NCBI GenBank assembly: GCA_052035915.1
Contig: JBPOHE010000066.1
Coordinates: 1 to 23,316 of the forward strand
Length of the DNA stretch: 23,316 nt
Reading direction: 5' to 3'
From: JBPOHE01 sp052035915
GTDB taxonomy: Bacteria; Pseudomonadota; Gammaproteobacteria; Chromatiales; Chromatiaceae
In this document: positions 1 to 8,919 of the stretch, piece after piece
How positions within the stretch are numbered: the first letter of the stretch is position 1
How the letters are laid out: every line of letters starts with the position of its first letter
The notes under the pieces: model-generated
What the model saw: the letters and a program-made list of their open reading frames with translations, nothing else
What the model was told of the DNA's origin: nothing
The model's database searches: none
Position numbers and translations under genes: made by a program

Positions 1-152
1 AGCGGCAGCCGGTACTCAAACAGAAGGTCAATCTCTGGCTGCGCCAGCGCCAGGATGTGCTGGCCTTCTGTTCGGCGCTCCGCCGGGATGGCGGCACCGG
101 CGCCCTTTATGTGTTGTTGCGCCCGGCGAAGCCGAAAGCCCGCACTCCCTGA
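1..152 (+). CDS. C-terminal fragment of an unidentified protein (partial)
   Basis: An open frame (first full codon at base 3) runs in from the left edge and stops at TGA 150-152. It encodes about 49 residues rich in Arg, Leu and Gln, with GC-rich third positions as in the neighbouring real genes. It ends in a basic tail (LLRPAKPKARTP). The last 46 bases overlap the 3' end of truD on the opposite strand, so the two genes converge. I do not recognise the family, and too little is visible to assign a domain. In Escherichia coli truD is followed by surE; that order is not kept here. The third-position bias is the main reason to call it a gene. Confidence 0.5.
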   Translation, partial: RQPVLKQKVNLWLRQRQDVLAFCSALRRDGGTGALYVLLRPAKPKARTP

Positions 153-1234
153 TCCCCATCGCCGAGGGCAAGCTTTTCTTCCGTATCCGCCACTTCCCGT
201 ACCACTATGGTGGCATAGCTTCCGGCCGACAGGGCAAAGGCCAGTACCAGGGTATCTCTTTGTTCCCATTCCCAGCGGAGATCTGTGGGGCAGAGTCGCA
301 GGGCGCGGCGTTCCTGGACCAGACCCACATGCTCCAGGCCGTAACGCCAGGCGGCGAAAGGGGCCAGCACCTCTTCTTCGAGCTTCCCCACCTCATCGCC
401 GACCAAAGGACGCCCCCGCCCCCAGAGGGGACCCGAGGGATGCCGGTCGGGCTCCTGGCCGCCGCCTACCCCATCCCAGGCGTAGAGCTGGCCCGCAGCA
501 TCCATCAGCCGTTCTCCCGGCAGTGCCAGATTCCAAGTCCCCTCCCGCACCCGCCGGGCCAACACCTGATTGAATAGATGCGAGCGTGCGGCGGAGATAT
601 AGAGCCCCCGATGAAAGGGATCCACCCGCCCCAACTTACGACGTAGCAGGGCATCCGCCCGTTCCAGATTGCCGAGATCCTGCCCGAAACGCTGAGCGCC
701 GAAATAATTCGGTACTCCATGGGCCATTACGCGCTCCAACCGCCCCTCGATCTCGGGCCTCTCTCCCGCCACATCCCGCAGACGGATGACGAAGCGGTTG
801 CAAAGCAGACTGTCTCGACGCTGGAGTTTGGTGGGGTGTCGGCTGATCGCCAGGAGTTGAAAATCCGGTCCCTCCAACAGACGCCAGTCCGGCTCACGAG
901 ACGGCGGTACCGGCACACTGAACCACTGGGAGGCTAGGGCCCGCCTATCCTTGAGTCCGGCATAACCGACGGCCGACACCTGAACCTTGGCTAGGATGGC
1001 CAGGCGTTCCGCCAGCCAACGGGTATTGGTATCCCGTTTGCGTACTTGCAGGTAAACGTGATCGCCTTCCCCGCTCGGGTTGAAGCTGAGCACCTCTTCG
1101 ACTTGGAAATCCTCGGCCTCGACCCTGAGCCTCGCCTTGGCCGGGGGTGGGCCGTAGGCATAGGGCCAGTCCGCGGAGGTGGGCCAGGGGGGAGTGCTCT
1201 CGATCAAGGTCGAGTCTTGCGGGAAATCAGCCAT
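107..1234 (-). CDS. truD: tRNA pseudouridine(13) synthase TruD
   Basis: TruD converts U13 of some tRNAs to pseudouridine in the cytoplasm. The protein is about 375 aa (E. coli 349). The catalytic segment GYAGLKDRRA lies near residue 90, with the probable catalytic Asp at 96. The family signature NYFGAQRFG follows, with a TruD insertion domain after it. I chose the ATG at 1232-1234 (MADFPQDS). The open frame continues 162 bases further upstream, but that part lies inside ispF in another frame and encodes nonsense rich in Trp and Pro. The start overlaps the ispF stop by 8 bases, so the two are probably translationally coupled. It is the last gene of the pyrG-truD operon and its 3' end overlaps a convergent gene. 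Confidence 0.95.
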   Translation of the reverse strand: MADFPQDSTLIESTPPWPTSADWPYAYGPPPAKARLRVEAEDFQVEEVLSFNPSGEGDHVYLQVRKRDTNTRWLAERLAILAKVQVSAVGYAGLKDRRALASQWFSVPVPPSREPDWRLLEGPDFQLLAISRHPTKLQRRDSLLCNRFVIRLRDVAGERPEIEGRLERVMAHGVPNYFGAQRFGQDLGNLERADALLRRKLGRVDPFHRGLYISAARSHLFNQVLARRVREGTWNLALPGERLMDAAGQLYAWDGVGGGQEPDRHPSGPLWGRGRPLVGDEVGKLEEEVLAPFAAWRYGLEHVGLVQERRALRLCPTDLRWEWEQRDTLVLAFALSAGSYATIVVREVADTEEKLALGDGDQGVRAFGFAGRNNT

Positions 1235-1718
1235 TGGCGGGGAATTGGAGGTCATCCACCAGGGCGATCGCCATCGCCGCGATCCCCTCGCCACGACCGG
1301 TGAACCCCATGCCTTCGGTGGTGGTGGCCTTGATGTTGACGGCTTGGAGGGACAGACCCAGGTCGGCGGCCAGATGCTGGCGCATGGCCTCGACATGGGG
1401 GGCGATCTTGGGTTTCTCGGCGATCAGGGTGAGGTCGACATTGACCGGCTGCAAACCGGCGCGTGCCAATCTCTGGAGCACCAGCCGCAGCAGTTGTCGG
1501 CTGTCGATGCCACGATAGGCTGGGTCAGTATCGGGAAAGTGACGGCCGATATCGCCCAGGGCCCCGGCTCCGAGCAAGGCATCGCACAGGGCATGGATCA
1601 ACACATCCCCATCGGAATGGGCCAGCAGCCCCAGCTCGAAGGGGATCTTCACGCCGCCGAGGATCAGGGGTCTGCCGGGGGTGAATCTATGGGCGTCAAA
1701 GCCCTGGCCGATGCGCAT
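1227..1718 (-). CDS. ispF: 2-C-methyl-D-erythritol 2,4-cyclodiphosphate synthase IspF
   Basis: IspF cyclises CDP-methylerythritol 2-phosphate to MEcPP, releasing CMP, in the non-mevalonate isoprenoid pathway. The protein has 163 aa (usual 155-160). The N-terminus MRIGQGFDAHRF carries metal ligands Asp8 and His10, and the third ligand His42 is in HSDGDVLIHALCDALLGA. The C-terminal TTTEGMGFTGRGEGIAA motif is intact. The start overlaps the end of ispD by 23 bases and its stop overlaps the truD start. This ispD-ispF order is standard in Proteobacteria, where the two products act two steps apart. Known family members are homotrimers. Confidence 0.97.
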   Translation of the reverse strand: MRIGQGFDAHRFTPGRPLILGGVKIPFELGLLAHSDGDVLIHALCDALLGAGALGDIGRHFPDTDPAYRGIDSRQLLRLVLQRLARAGLQPVNVDLTLIAEKPKIAPHVEAMRQHLAADLGLSLQAVNIKATTTEGMGFTGRGEGIAAMAIALVDDLQFPANG

Positions 1719-2421
1719 GGGCCAACTCCTGCTGAGTCAGGATGAACTCCGCCAAGGCGAGGTCTTCCGAGCGGGTGATTTTGATATTGTCTCCATGCCC
1801 TTCCACCATCAAAGGCGAATATCCCACGAATTCCATGGCGGCGGCCTCGTCCGTGACCTGGATGCCGGCGCGGAGGCTCGCCAGCATGGCGGACGTCAAT
1901 TCGCCGAGGCGAAACATCTGGGGCGTGTAGGCTTGCCAGAGATGTTCCCTGGGGAGGGTGACGACGACTTCAGAAGCGGCATTGACCTGCTTGATGGTAT
2001 CCCGCATCCGTCCGCCCAGCAGGCCGCCGAGCCCATGGAGGGACACCTCCCGGAGCAGCTTGTCCAGGTCGGCGAATCGCAGACAGGGGCGCGCCGCATC
2101 ATGCACCAGCACCCAGTCGCTCGCGTCCGCCTCCTGCGACAACCTCAGTAACCCATTGAGCACCGAGTGACAGCGCTCCTCTCCACCGATAGCCGTTCGC
2201 ACCCTGGGGTCCTGGGCGAAGCGGCTTTCCGACCAGAGGCTGTCCTCGGGGGCCAGCACCACGCACAGGCCGATCACGTCTGGATGAGTCAGTAACCGCC
2301 CCAGACTGAGGTCCAACACCAGTGAATCCCGCAACCTGAGGTATTGTTTCGGGATCGGGCTGCCAAGACGGCGGCCGGTTCCAGCCGCGGGCACCAACCC
2401 CCAGAAGCCCGGCAGGTTCAT
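1696..2421 (-). CDS. ispD: 2-C-methyl-D-erythritol 4-phosphate cytidylyltransferase IspD
   Basis: IspD joins CTP and methylerythritol 4-phosphate to make CDP-methylerythritol in the MEP isoprenoid pathway. The product is 241 aa (E. coli 236). The nucleotide-binding loop PAAGTGRRLGSPIPKQY near residues 11-27 carries the Arg and Lys used in catalysis. VLVHDAARPCL lies mid-protein and TDEAAAMEFVG near the C-terminus; both are IspD signatures. The ATG overlaps the ftsB stop in an ATGA junction, and the gene runs 23 bases into ispF. Both overlaps point to one polycistronic message with coupled translation. Confidence 0.97.
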   Translation of the reverse strand: MNLPGFWGLVPAAGTGRRLGSPIPKQYLRLRDSLVLDLSLGRLLTHPDVIGLCVVLAPEDSLWSESRFAQDPRVRTAIGGEERCHSVLNGLLRLSQEADASDWVLVHDAARPCLRFADLDKLLREVSLHGLGGLLGGRMRDTIKQVNAASEVVVTLPREHLWQAYTPQMFRLGELTSAMLASLRAGIQVTDEAAAMEFVGYSPLMVEGHGDNIKITRSEDLALAEFILTQQELAHAHRPGL

Positions 2422-2714
2422 CGCCTGACCGTCGGCGGGGGCTGGATGATCTGATAAAAGACCTCTCCTTCCTTGATCATGCCGAGTTCACCCCGGGCAC
2501 GCTCTTCTATCGCGTCGAGCCCCGACTTGAGATCATCCACCTCGGCCTGGAGCAGACGATTGCGCTCCTGCAACCGGGCAAGCTCCTCTTTTTGCGCTTG
2601 GATCTCACGCTTGAGACGACTGGCGTCGGCCAGGCTGCCCTCGCCAACCCAGAGGCGGTACTGCAGAAAGGCGGTCAGCAGTACCAGCGCAGGGATCACC
2701 CATCGCAGGTTCAA
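2418..2714 (-). CDS. ftsB: Cell division protein FtsB
   Basis: FtsB is a small bitopic inner-membrane protein that bridges FtsL and FtsQ in the divisome. The product is 98 aa (E. coli 103). One N-terminal membrane segment at about residues 5-21 (VIPALVLLTAFLQYRLW) is followed by a periplasmic coiled coil at about residues 28-70. The conserved EERARGELGMIKEGEVFYQ stretch follows, matching E. coli EERARNELSMTRPGETFYR. The best start is TTG at 2712-2714, inside a TTGA overlap with the eno stop. That implies coupled and probably modest translation. An eno-ftsB-ispD order is common in gammaproteobacteria. Confidence 0.95.
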   Translation of the reverse strand: MNLRWVIPALVLLTAFLQYRLWVGEGSLADASRLKREIQAQKEELARLQERNRLLQAEVDDLKSGLDAIEERARGELGMIKEGEVFYQIIQPPPTVRR

Positions 2715-3988
2715 AGCCGGGGAAAGGCCTCCCGTCCCGCGTATTTCGCCTCAGTGCCCAGATCATCCTCGATCCGCATGAGCTGATTGTATTTGGCTAC
2801 CCGGTCGGATCTGGACAGGGAGCCGGTCTTGATCTGCCCGGCGGCGGAGGCTACCGCCAGATCGGCGATCGTGGTGTCCTCGGTTTCCCCGGAGCGATGA
2901 GAAATCACGGCGGTGTAGCTGGCCTGATGGGCCATGTGGATGGCGTCGAGGGTCTCGGTAAGGGTCCCGATCTGGTTGAATTTGATCAGGATGGAGTTGG
3001 CCACCCCCTCATGGATGCCCTTGGACAGGATGGCGGTATTGGTGACGAAGAGATCGTCGCCGACCAGTTGCACCCGGGAGCCCAGGCGCTGGGTCAGGAG
3101 GTTCCAGCCCTCCCAATCGTTCTCCGCCATCCCATCCTCGATCGAGATGATGGGATAACGGTCCACCCAATCGGCCAGATACTCGACGAATTCCGCTGAT
3201 GTGAACCGCCGCCCCTCGGATTCGAGGTGGTAGAGCCCATCGCGGTAGAACTCCGAACTGGCCACGTCCAGGCCCAGATGGATGTCTCGCCCGGCGACGA
3301 AGCCGGCTTTTTGAATGGCCTCCAGGATGACCTCGATCGCGGCCTCGTTGGAGGGCAGATCTGGGGCAAAACCGCCCTCATCCCCTACCGCGGTCGCCAG
3401 ACCACGCGCCGACAGCACCGATTTGAGGGCATGGAAGACCTCCGCCCCATAGCGGACCGCCTCGCGTAGGCTGGAGGCCCCGAGGGGAAGGATCATGAAC
3501 TCCTGAAGATCGACGCTGTTGGCGGCATGGGCGCCGCCGTTGAGGATATTCATCAGTGGCACGGGTAGCCGATAGGGGCCGGTGCCGAGGGCGCGATATA
3601 ACGGCAAGCCCTGTTCCTTGGCGGCGGCGTGGGCCGCGGCCAGAGAGACGGCCAGGATGGCGTTGGCACCGAGACGCGCCTTGTTCGGCGTGTCGTCGAG
3701 TTCGATGAGACGCCGATCCAAGGCCGCCTGATCAGACACCGATAGGCCCAACAGGGCACTACGGATCTCCCCCTGGATATGCCCCACCGCGTGCAGGACC
3801 CCCTTGCCGCCGTAGCGTCTTGGGTCCCGATCCCGCAATTCGAGGGCTTCACGGGAACCCGTGGAGGCCCCGGAGGGCGCCGGCGCCCGCCCCAGCGCCC
3901 CACTCGCGGTGACGACCTCGGCTTCCACCGTGGGATTCCCGCGGGAATCCAGAATCTCGCGGCCTCGTATCTCAACTATCTCGGACAT
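2711..3988 (-). CDS. eno: Enolase (phosphopyruvate hydratase)
   Basis: Enolase interconverts 2-phosphoglycerate and phosphoenolpyruvate in glycolysis and gluconeogenesis; in many bacteria it is also part of the RNA degradosome. The product is 425 aa (E. coli 432). Visible signatures are EILDSRGNPTVE at the N-terminus, GAHAANSVDLQEFMILP, the metal-binding SIEDGMAENDWEGW, VQLVGDDLFVTN, the catalytic Lys region SILIKFNQIGTLTETL and the C-terminal SHRSGETEDTTIADLAV. I place the start at ATG 3986-3988 (MSEIVEIRGREIL), behind a purine-rich GGGGGAAAAGG. An ATG 24 bases upstream is less likely because the conserved enolase N-terminus begins at MSEIV. The stop overlaps the ftsB start. Confidence 0.98.
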   Translation of the reverse strand: MSEIVEIRGREILDSRGNPTVEAEVVTASGALGRAPAPSGASTGSREALELRDRDPRRYGGKGVLHAVGHIQGEIRSALLGLSVSDQAALDRRLIELDDTPNKARLGANAILAVSLAAAHAAAKEQGLPLYRALGTGPYRLPVPLMNILNGGAHAANSVDLQEFMILPLGASSLREAVRYGAEVFHALKSVLSARGLATAVGDEGGFAPDLPSNEAAIEVILEAIQKAGFVAGRDIHLGLDVASSEFYRDGLYHLESEGRRFTSAEFVEYLADWVDRYPIISIEDGMAENDWEGWNLLTQRLGSRVQLVGDDLFVTNTAILSKGIHEGVANSILIKFNQIGTLTETLDAIHMAHQASYTAVISHRSGETEDTTIADLAVASAAGQIKTGSLSRSDRVAKYNQLMRIEDDLGTEAKYAGREAFPRL

Positions 3989-4018
3989 GCCTTTTCCCCC
4001 TGTTGACGGCACTGTGAA

Positions 4019-4881
4019 TTAATCATTTCCGCGGCCCGTCTCGGTACCAAGACCCAATTCGGACTCGATGAAGCCCTGGGACTTGACCAGCCGGTCGATC
4101 CCCACCAACACCTCCAGTAATTCACTCAGGCGCCCCAGTGGCCAGGTGTTGGGTCCATCGCTCAGGGCTTGGTCAGGGTCGGGGTGAGTTTCCATGAAGA
4201 GGCCGGATACGCCGGCCGCCACCGCGGCCCGCGCCAGTACGGGCACAAACTCCCGCTGACCGCCGGAACGGTTCCCCAGCCCGCCGGGGAGCTGTACGGA
4301 ATGGGTGGCATCGAACACCACCGGACAGCCCGTACCCCGCATGATGGCCAGGGAACGCATATCCGACACCAGATTGTTGTAGCCGAAGCTATAGCCACGC
4401 TCGCAGACCAGGATCCGCTCATTTCCCACCGCTTTGGCTTTGGCCACCACCTGCGGCATGTCCCAGGGGGCGAGGAACTGGCCCTTTTTGATGTTCACCG
4501 GACGCCCCGCCCGCGCTACCTTCTGGATGAAATCGGTCTGGCGGCAGAGGAAGGCTGGTGTCTGCAACACGTCCACCACCTCGGCGACCTCGTCCAAGGG
4601 GGTTTCCTCGTGCACATCGGTCAACACCGGCAGACCCAGGGTGCTTTTCACCTTGGCCAGGATGGCGAGCCCGGCCTCTAGTCCCAGACCACGGAAACTG
4701 GTAAGCGCGGAACGATTGGCCTTGTCGAAGGAGGCCTTGAAGATGAAATGGATACCAAGTCCGGCGGTGATCTCCTTGAGGGCGCCGGCGATGTCCAGTA
4801 CCAAGGGTTCGGACTCGATGACACAGGGTCCGGCGATGAGAAACAAGGGGCGGTCCAGCCCCACCTCGAAACCACAGAGGT

Positions 4882-4885
<4 letters not shown>
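4019..4885 (-). CDS. kdsA: 3-deoxy-8-phosphooctulonate (Kdo-8-P) synthase
   Basis: KdsA condenses phosphoenolpyruvate and arabinose 5-phosphate to Kdo 8-phosphate for the lipopolysaccharide inner core. The product is 288 aa (E. coli 284). The N-terminal LIAGPCVIESE has Cys21 where the E. coli enzyme has Asn. By established knowledge that Cys marks the metal-dependent class typified by Aquifex. IHFIFKASFDKANRSALTSFRG and LAGLGxxTDVHE-type barrel motifs are present in KdsA form (LPVLTDVHEE), as is FMETHPDPDQALSDGPN. The start forms an ATGA overlap with the pyrG stop, and a 30-base gap separates its stop from eno. Confidence 0.96.
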
Positions 4886-6534
<1,649 letters not shown>

Positions 6535-6819
6535 GTGGGGGATGCCTAAGGGGAATGGGTCGGATGAACCGCGGAAAAGGTACCAGAACCAGGCTGGTTC
6601 CTCAACGCGGCGCAACTTGTATCTTATCCGCAGGGGATCAGGTGCCCGGGAAGACCAGGCCGGGAGAATATGGGTGTTTTGCGAAGCCGCTGTCTGGGAA
6701 TGGAATGGATATTCCCTGTAGGTTTTATTCTATAGGCTGGCCAGTGGCCGCCCGCGTCCAGGCGAGCATTGAAAACCCTAGTCGGTGCTCGGCTCGGATG
6801 TGGTGAGCGAAGCCAAGCT

Positions 6820-6945
6820 CATTGATGGCCCAATCCTGTAATGTTAGGCCTTTGTTCTTAAAAACAGAACAATTTATTTTATTTGTGCCGCATTGTTCTC
6901 TAAAAAAGAACAAAAAATGACCATTTTCAGCCCAGGCCCGGAACT
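6820..6945 (+). repeat. Dispersed double-hairpin repeat, copy A
   Basis: Two hairpins of identical geometry are visible: 6852-6872 and 6893-6913. Each has the 7-base arm TTGTTCT, a 7-base A-rich loop and the perfect complement AGAACAA. Their starts are 41 bases apart. The 3' box GCCCAGGCCCGGAA begins at 6930, 37 bases after the start of the second hairpin. The left terminal repeat seen in copies B and C is not recognisable here, so the left limit is set by analogy. I do not recognise the family. It could be a MITE-like element, a regulatory RNA or a pair of operators. Confidence 0.75.
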
Positions 6946-7223
6946 ACTTGAGTGCGGATACCAGCTCCTGCTTGGTCTTTCCCTTTTTCATCGGTTTTCG
7001 GTTAGGGCTAGCGCCTGCACCAGACCGATCGTATGACTATAATCTATTCAGAATATGAATAACGTGGAGTCGGCCCGTCAGACCCCGGAGATTGGTTTCA
7101 GATCAGCGGATGCCGCCAACCGCCCTTTCTGGTGGCACTTTTGTTATGCTGGGGTATCCGCCCAGGGAACTCCATCGATCCGTTGTCGCCGGGAGCGTGC
7201 TGGACAACCCCGAGGGCGTCTCC

Positions 7224-7361
7224 ATGTCTCCGCAGCAGACTCAGAACCCTTGTTGGGTTGAGCCCTGGGTGGTCCACCGGATCCCGTCCCGGCTGGTGGG
7301 GATGGTGTTTGCCGACCCCGTTGACAGGGTTCGCAAAGGGACGGCCCCATACGCCGAATAA
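7224..7361 (+). CDS. Possible 45-aa small protein (doubtful)
   Basis: An ATG at 7224 opens a 45-codon frame ending at TAA 7359-7361. A GAGGG sits about 7 bases upstream. Third positions are fairly GC-rich, and the product (MSPQQTQNPCWVEPWVVHRI...) is hydrophilic with a Trp-rich middle. The frame stays open upstream to another ATG at 7092, which would give 89 aa. No family is recognised, and the fnr promoter region overlaps its 3' end. It may simply be chance coding potential in GC-rich DNA. Confidence 0.2.
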   Translation: MSPQQTQNPCWVEPWVVHRIPSRLVGMVFADPVDRVRKGTAPYAE

Positions 7362-7374
7362 AGATGCTAACTTC

Positions 7375-7388
7375 TTGATCCAGATCAA
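7375..7388 (+). promoter_or_regulatory. Perfect FNR/Anr box upstream of fnr
   Basis: The sequence TTGATCCAGATCAA is an exact match to the FNR-family consensus TTGAT-N4-ATCAA and a perfect 14-bp palindrome. Its centre lies about 51 bases upstream of the fnr GTG codon. Fnr autoregulation through such a site is known in E. coli. Because the site is so close to the start codon, it probably lies near or downstream of the transcription start, which would suit autorepression. That last point is inference. Confidence 0.85.
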
Positions 7389-7432
7389 CTCGCATAGGAA
7401 AATGCAGGAACATTTCGTGGAGAGGGGAAAAG

Positions 7433-8191
7433 GTGGAAGAGCGCAGGGTCATCTCGCTTGAGAACATCAAGGTGGCATGTAAGAACTGTAGCTTAAACGC
7501 CCTCTGTCTCCCCATGGGGCTTACTATCGAGGACGTTGAACGGCTCGACAACATCGTCAAGCGTAACCGGCCCCTGCACCGGGGGGATGCCTTGTTTCGA
7601 CAAGGGGATCGTTTCAAGGCCCTGTACATCGTCAAAACCGGCTCGGTAAAGACCTTTACCCCCAGTGAGGATGGGGGCGAGCAGGTGTTGGGATTTCATC
7701 TGCCGGGTGAACTCATCGGCCTCGACGCTATTCAGAGCGATGTTCACGGTTGCGCCGCCAAGGTGTTGGAGACCTCGGCCATCTGCGAGGTCCCATTCGA
7801 TCGCCTGGAAGAACTGAGCTGTACCATTCCGAGCCTGCAACACCAGATGTTCCGACTCCTGAGCAAGGAGATCACCCAGGAGTCCGAGATGCTGATGCTG
7901 CTCGGCAAGCGGAGCGCGGATGAACGTCTGGCGGCTTTTCTTCTCAGCCTCTCCGAGCGATTCATGCGGCGCGGTTTCTCCCCACGAGAGTTTTATCTCA
8001 GCATGTCGCGCCATGAGATCGGCAATTACCTGGGTCTGGCGGTGGAAACTGTCAGTCGTTTGTTCACCCGTTTTCAGGAAGACGGCCTACTCAGGGTCGA
8101 CCGCAAACATATCGAATTGATCGATATCGAGGGGCTGCGGGTGGTGGTCTTCGGGCCTGGCTCGCAAAACAAAAAACGCCAGTGCACCTGA
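7433..8191 (+). CDS. fnr: Fnr/Anr-type oxygen-sensing transcription regulator
   Basis: Fnr senses oxygen with a [4Fe-4S] cluster and switches anaerobic genes on or off as a dimer bound to DNA. The product is 252 aa (E. coli 250). The four cluster ligands are in place: Cys16, Cys19 and Cys25 in ACKNCSLNALC and Cys118 in LETSAICEVPF. A cyclic-nucleotide-type beta-roll covers roughly residues 45-120, with a dimer helix after it. The recognition helix EIGNYLGLAVETVSRLF carries the Glu-Ser-Arg set that reads TTGAT. An extra Cys107 is present. The start is GTG 7433-7435, preceded by AGAGGGG with good spacing. The FNR box upstream suggests autoregulation. Confidence 0.96.
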   Translation: MEERRVISLENIKVACKNCSLNALCLPMGLTIEDVERLDNIVKRNRPLHRGDALFRQGDRFKALYIVKTGSVKTFTPSEDGGEQVLGFHLPGELIGLDAIQSDVHGCAAKVLETSAICEVPFDRLEELSCTIPSLQHQMFRLLSKEITQESEMLMLLGKRSADERLAAFLLSLSERFMRRGFSPREFYLSMSRHEIGNYLGLAVETVSRLFTRFQEDGLLRVDRKHIELIDIEGLRVVVFGPGSQNKKRQCT

Positions 8192-8201
8192 GGCGCTGGC
8201 G
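8171..8201 (-). terminator. Hairpin with T-tract on the minus strand, across the fnr stop
   Basis: CGCCAG (8177-8182) pairs with CTGGCG (8196-8201). On the minus strand the hairpin is followed by a T-tract (the complement of the A-run just before 8177), the layout of an intrinsic terminator. It straddles the fnr stop codon at 8189-8191. On the plus strand no T-tract follows, so it is a poor terminator for fnr itself. It may stop antisense transcription into fnr. Confidence 0.45.
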
Positions 8202-8295
8202 AGCCAGCGGTGGCTTCTCCGGCCAGTTCCAGCCCGTGACGTGCTCCGATCCGATACCTCAGGACGGCGGCGAGGCGACTTTTCCCCAGGCCGGA

Positions 8296-8325
8296 TTGGG
8301 CATTTCAGCCAAGCTTGTCTACAAT
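8296..8325 (+). promoter_or_regulatory. Candidate sigma-70 promoter of the CBS-domain gene
   Basis: TTGGGC (8296-8301) and TACAAT (8320-8325) are separated by 18 bases. The -10 matches the consensus at five of six positions, the -35 at three. It stands 36 bases upstream of the ATG at 8361. The assignment is by pattern only. Confidence 0.4.
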
Positions 8326-8360
8326 TCGGAAACATTGAGAAATGACCGAAGGGGACAAGA

Positions 8361-8789
8361 ATGAAAACGGTAAAAGAACTCTTGGCAGCCAAGGGGCAGA
8401 CGGTTTGGGGAATCCATCCCGAGCAGACGGTCTATGAGGCCCTCTCCCTGATGGCGGAGAAAAACATCGGCGCCTTGCCGGTGATTGAACAGGACTGTCT
8501 GGTGGGTATGTTTTCAGAGCGGGACTATGCCCGCAGCATCATTCTCAAGGATCGCCGATCCAAGGAAACCAGGGTGCGGGAAGTGATGACCCGTCGCGTG
8601 GCCGTCGTCCACCCGGACCAGACGGATGAGGAGTGCATGGCCCTCATGACGGAAAAAAGGGTCCGTCATCTTCCGGTGATCCTGGATCACAAGCTCATCG
8701 GCATTATCTCCATCGGCGATTTGGTCAAGTCCATCATCTCCCACCAGAACTTCATCATCGAACAACTGGAACACTACATCATGGGTTGA
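8361..8789 (+). CDS. Two-CBS-domain protein
   Basis: The 142-aa product is almost entirely a tandem CBS (Bateman) module with no other domain. The first CBS repeat is at about residues 8-60 (VYEALSLMAEKNIGALPVIEQDCLVGMFSERDYAR). The second is at about residues 73-128 (MTRRVAVVHPDQTDEECMALMTEKRVRHLPVILDHKLIGIISIGDLVK). Such stand-alone modules bind adenosine nucleotides and act as energy or redox sensors on partner proteins; the partner here is unknown. AAGGGGAC just before the ATG is a good ribosome binding site. It lies 169 bases behind fnr with its own candidate promoter, so it need not be co-transcribed with fnr. A terminator follows directly. Confidence 0.93.
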   Translation: MKTVKELLAAKGQTVWGIHPEQTVYEALSLMAEKNIGALPVIEQDCLVGMFSERDYARSIILKDRRSKETRVREVMTRRVAVVHPDQTDEECMALMTEKRVRHLPVILDHKLIGIISIGDLVKSIISHQNFIIEQLEHYIMG

Positions 8790-8814
8790 AACCAAACCCG
8801 GATGTCAAAACAAA

Positions 8815-8845
8815 CGGAGCACCGCTGGTGCTCCGTCTTTATTCT
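8815..8845 (+). terminator. Intrinsic terminator after the CBS gene, probably bidirectional
   Basis: CGGAGCACC (8815-8823) pairs perfectly with GGTGCTCCG (8827-8835) around a 3-base loop, followed by TCTTTATTCTT. On the minus strand the hairpin is followed by TTTGTTTTG, so it can also serve the convergent gene that ends at 8920. Confidence 0.85.
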
Positions 8846-8919
8846 TCAGAACTCAGCCATCCGGCTTCGTGGCGTGTCAAACCGCGGTCAAGGGACGCAA
8901 AGAATGCGCCTGGTGACCT

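Larger units (their letters stand above)
6535..7432. other. Long divergent intergenic region between pyrG and fnr
   Basis: About 900 bases separate divergent pyrG and fnr. I find no convincing long gene. The region holds repeat copy A (6820-6945), a TATAAT at 7038-7043 with only a weak -35 partner, a possible small ORF (7224-7361) and a perfect FNR box (7375-7388). A TTGACA at 7321-7326 lies upstream of the FNR box and could serve the fnr promoter, although no good -10 sits at ideal spacing. The stretch around 6720-6920 is clearly more AT-rich than the flanking genes. Confidence 0.6.

Noticed and set aside
1235..1396. 54-codon N-terminal extension of truD
   Set aside because: It lies within ispF in another frame, reads as Trp/Pro/Ser-rich nonsense, and the TruD N-terminus is complete from ATG 1234.
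6535..6615. 27-codon N-terminal extension of pyrG
   Set aside because: CTP synthases begin at the MARFVFVTGG equivalent; the extension has no family similarity.
6852..6913. LexA (SOS) boxes as an explanation of the TTGTTCT/AGAACAA palindromes
   Set aside because: Gammaproteobacterial LexA sites read CTGT-N8-ACAG; arm sequence and spacing differ, and the neighbouring genes are not SOS genes.
7098..7388. Minus-strand open frame of 96 aa upstream of fnr
   Set aside because: It covers the FNR box and probable fnr promoter, has no ribosome binding site and no recognisable product.
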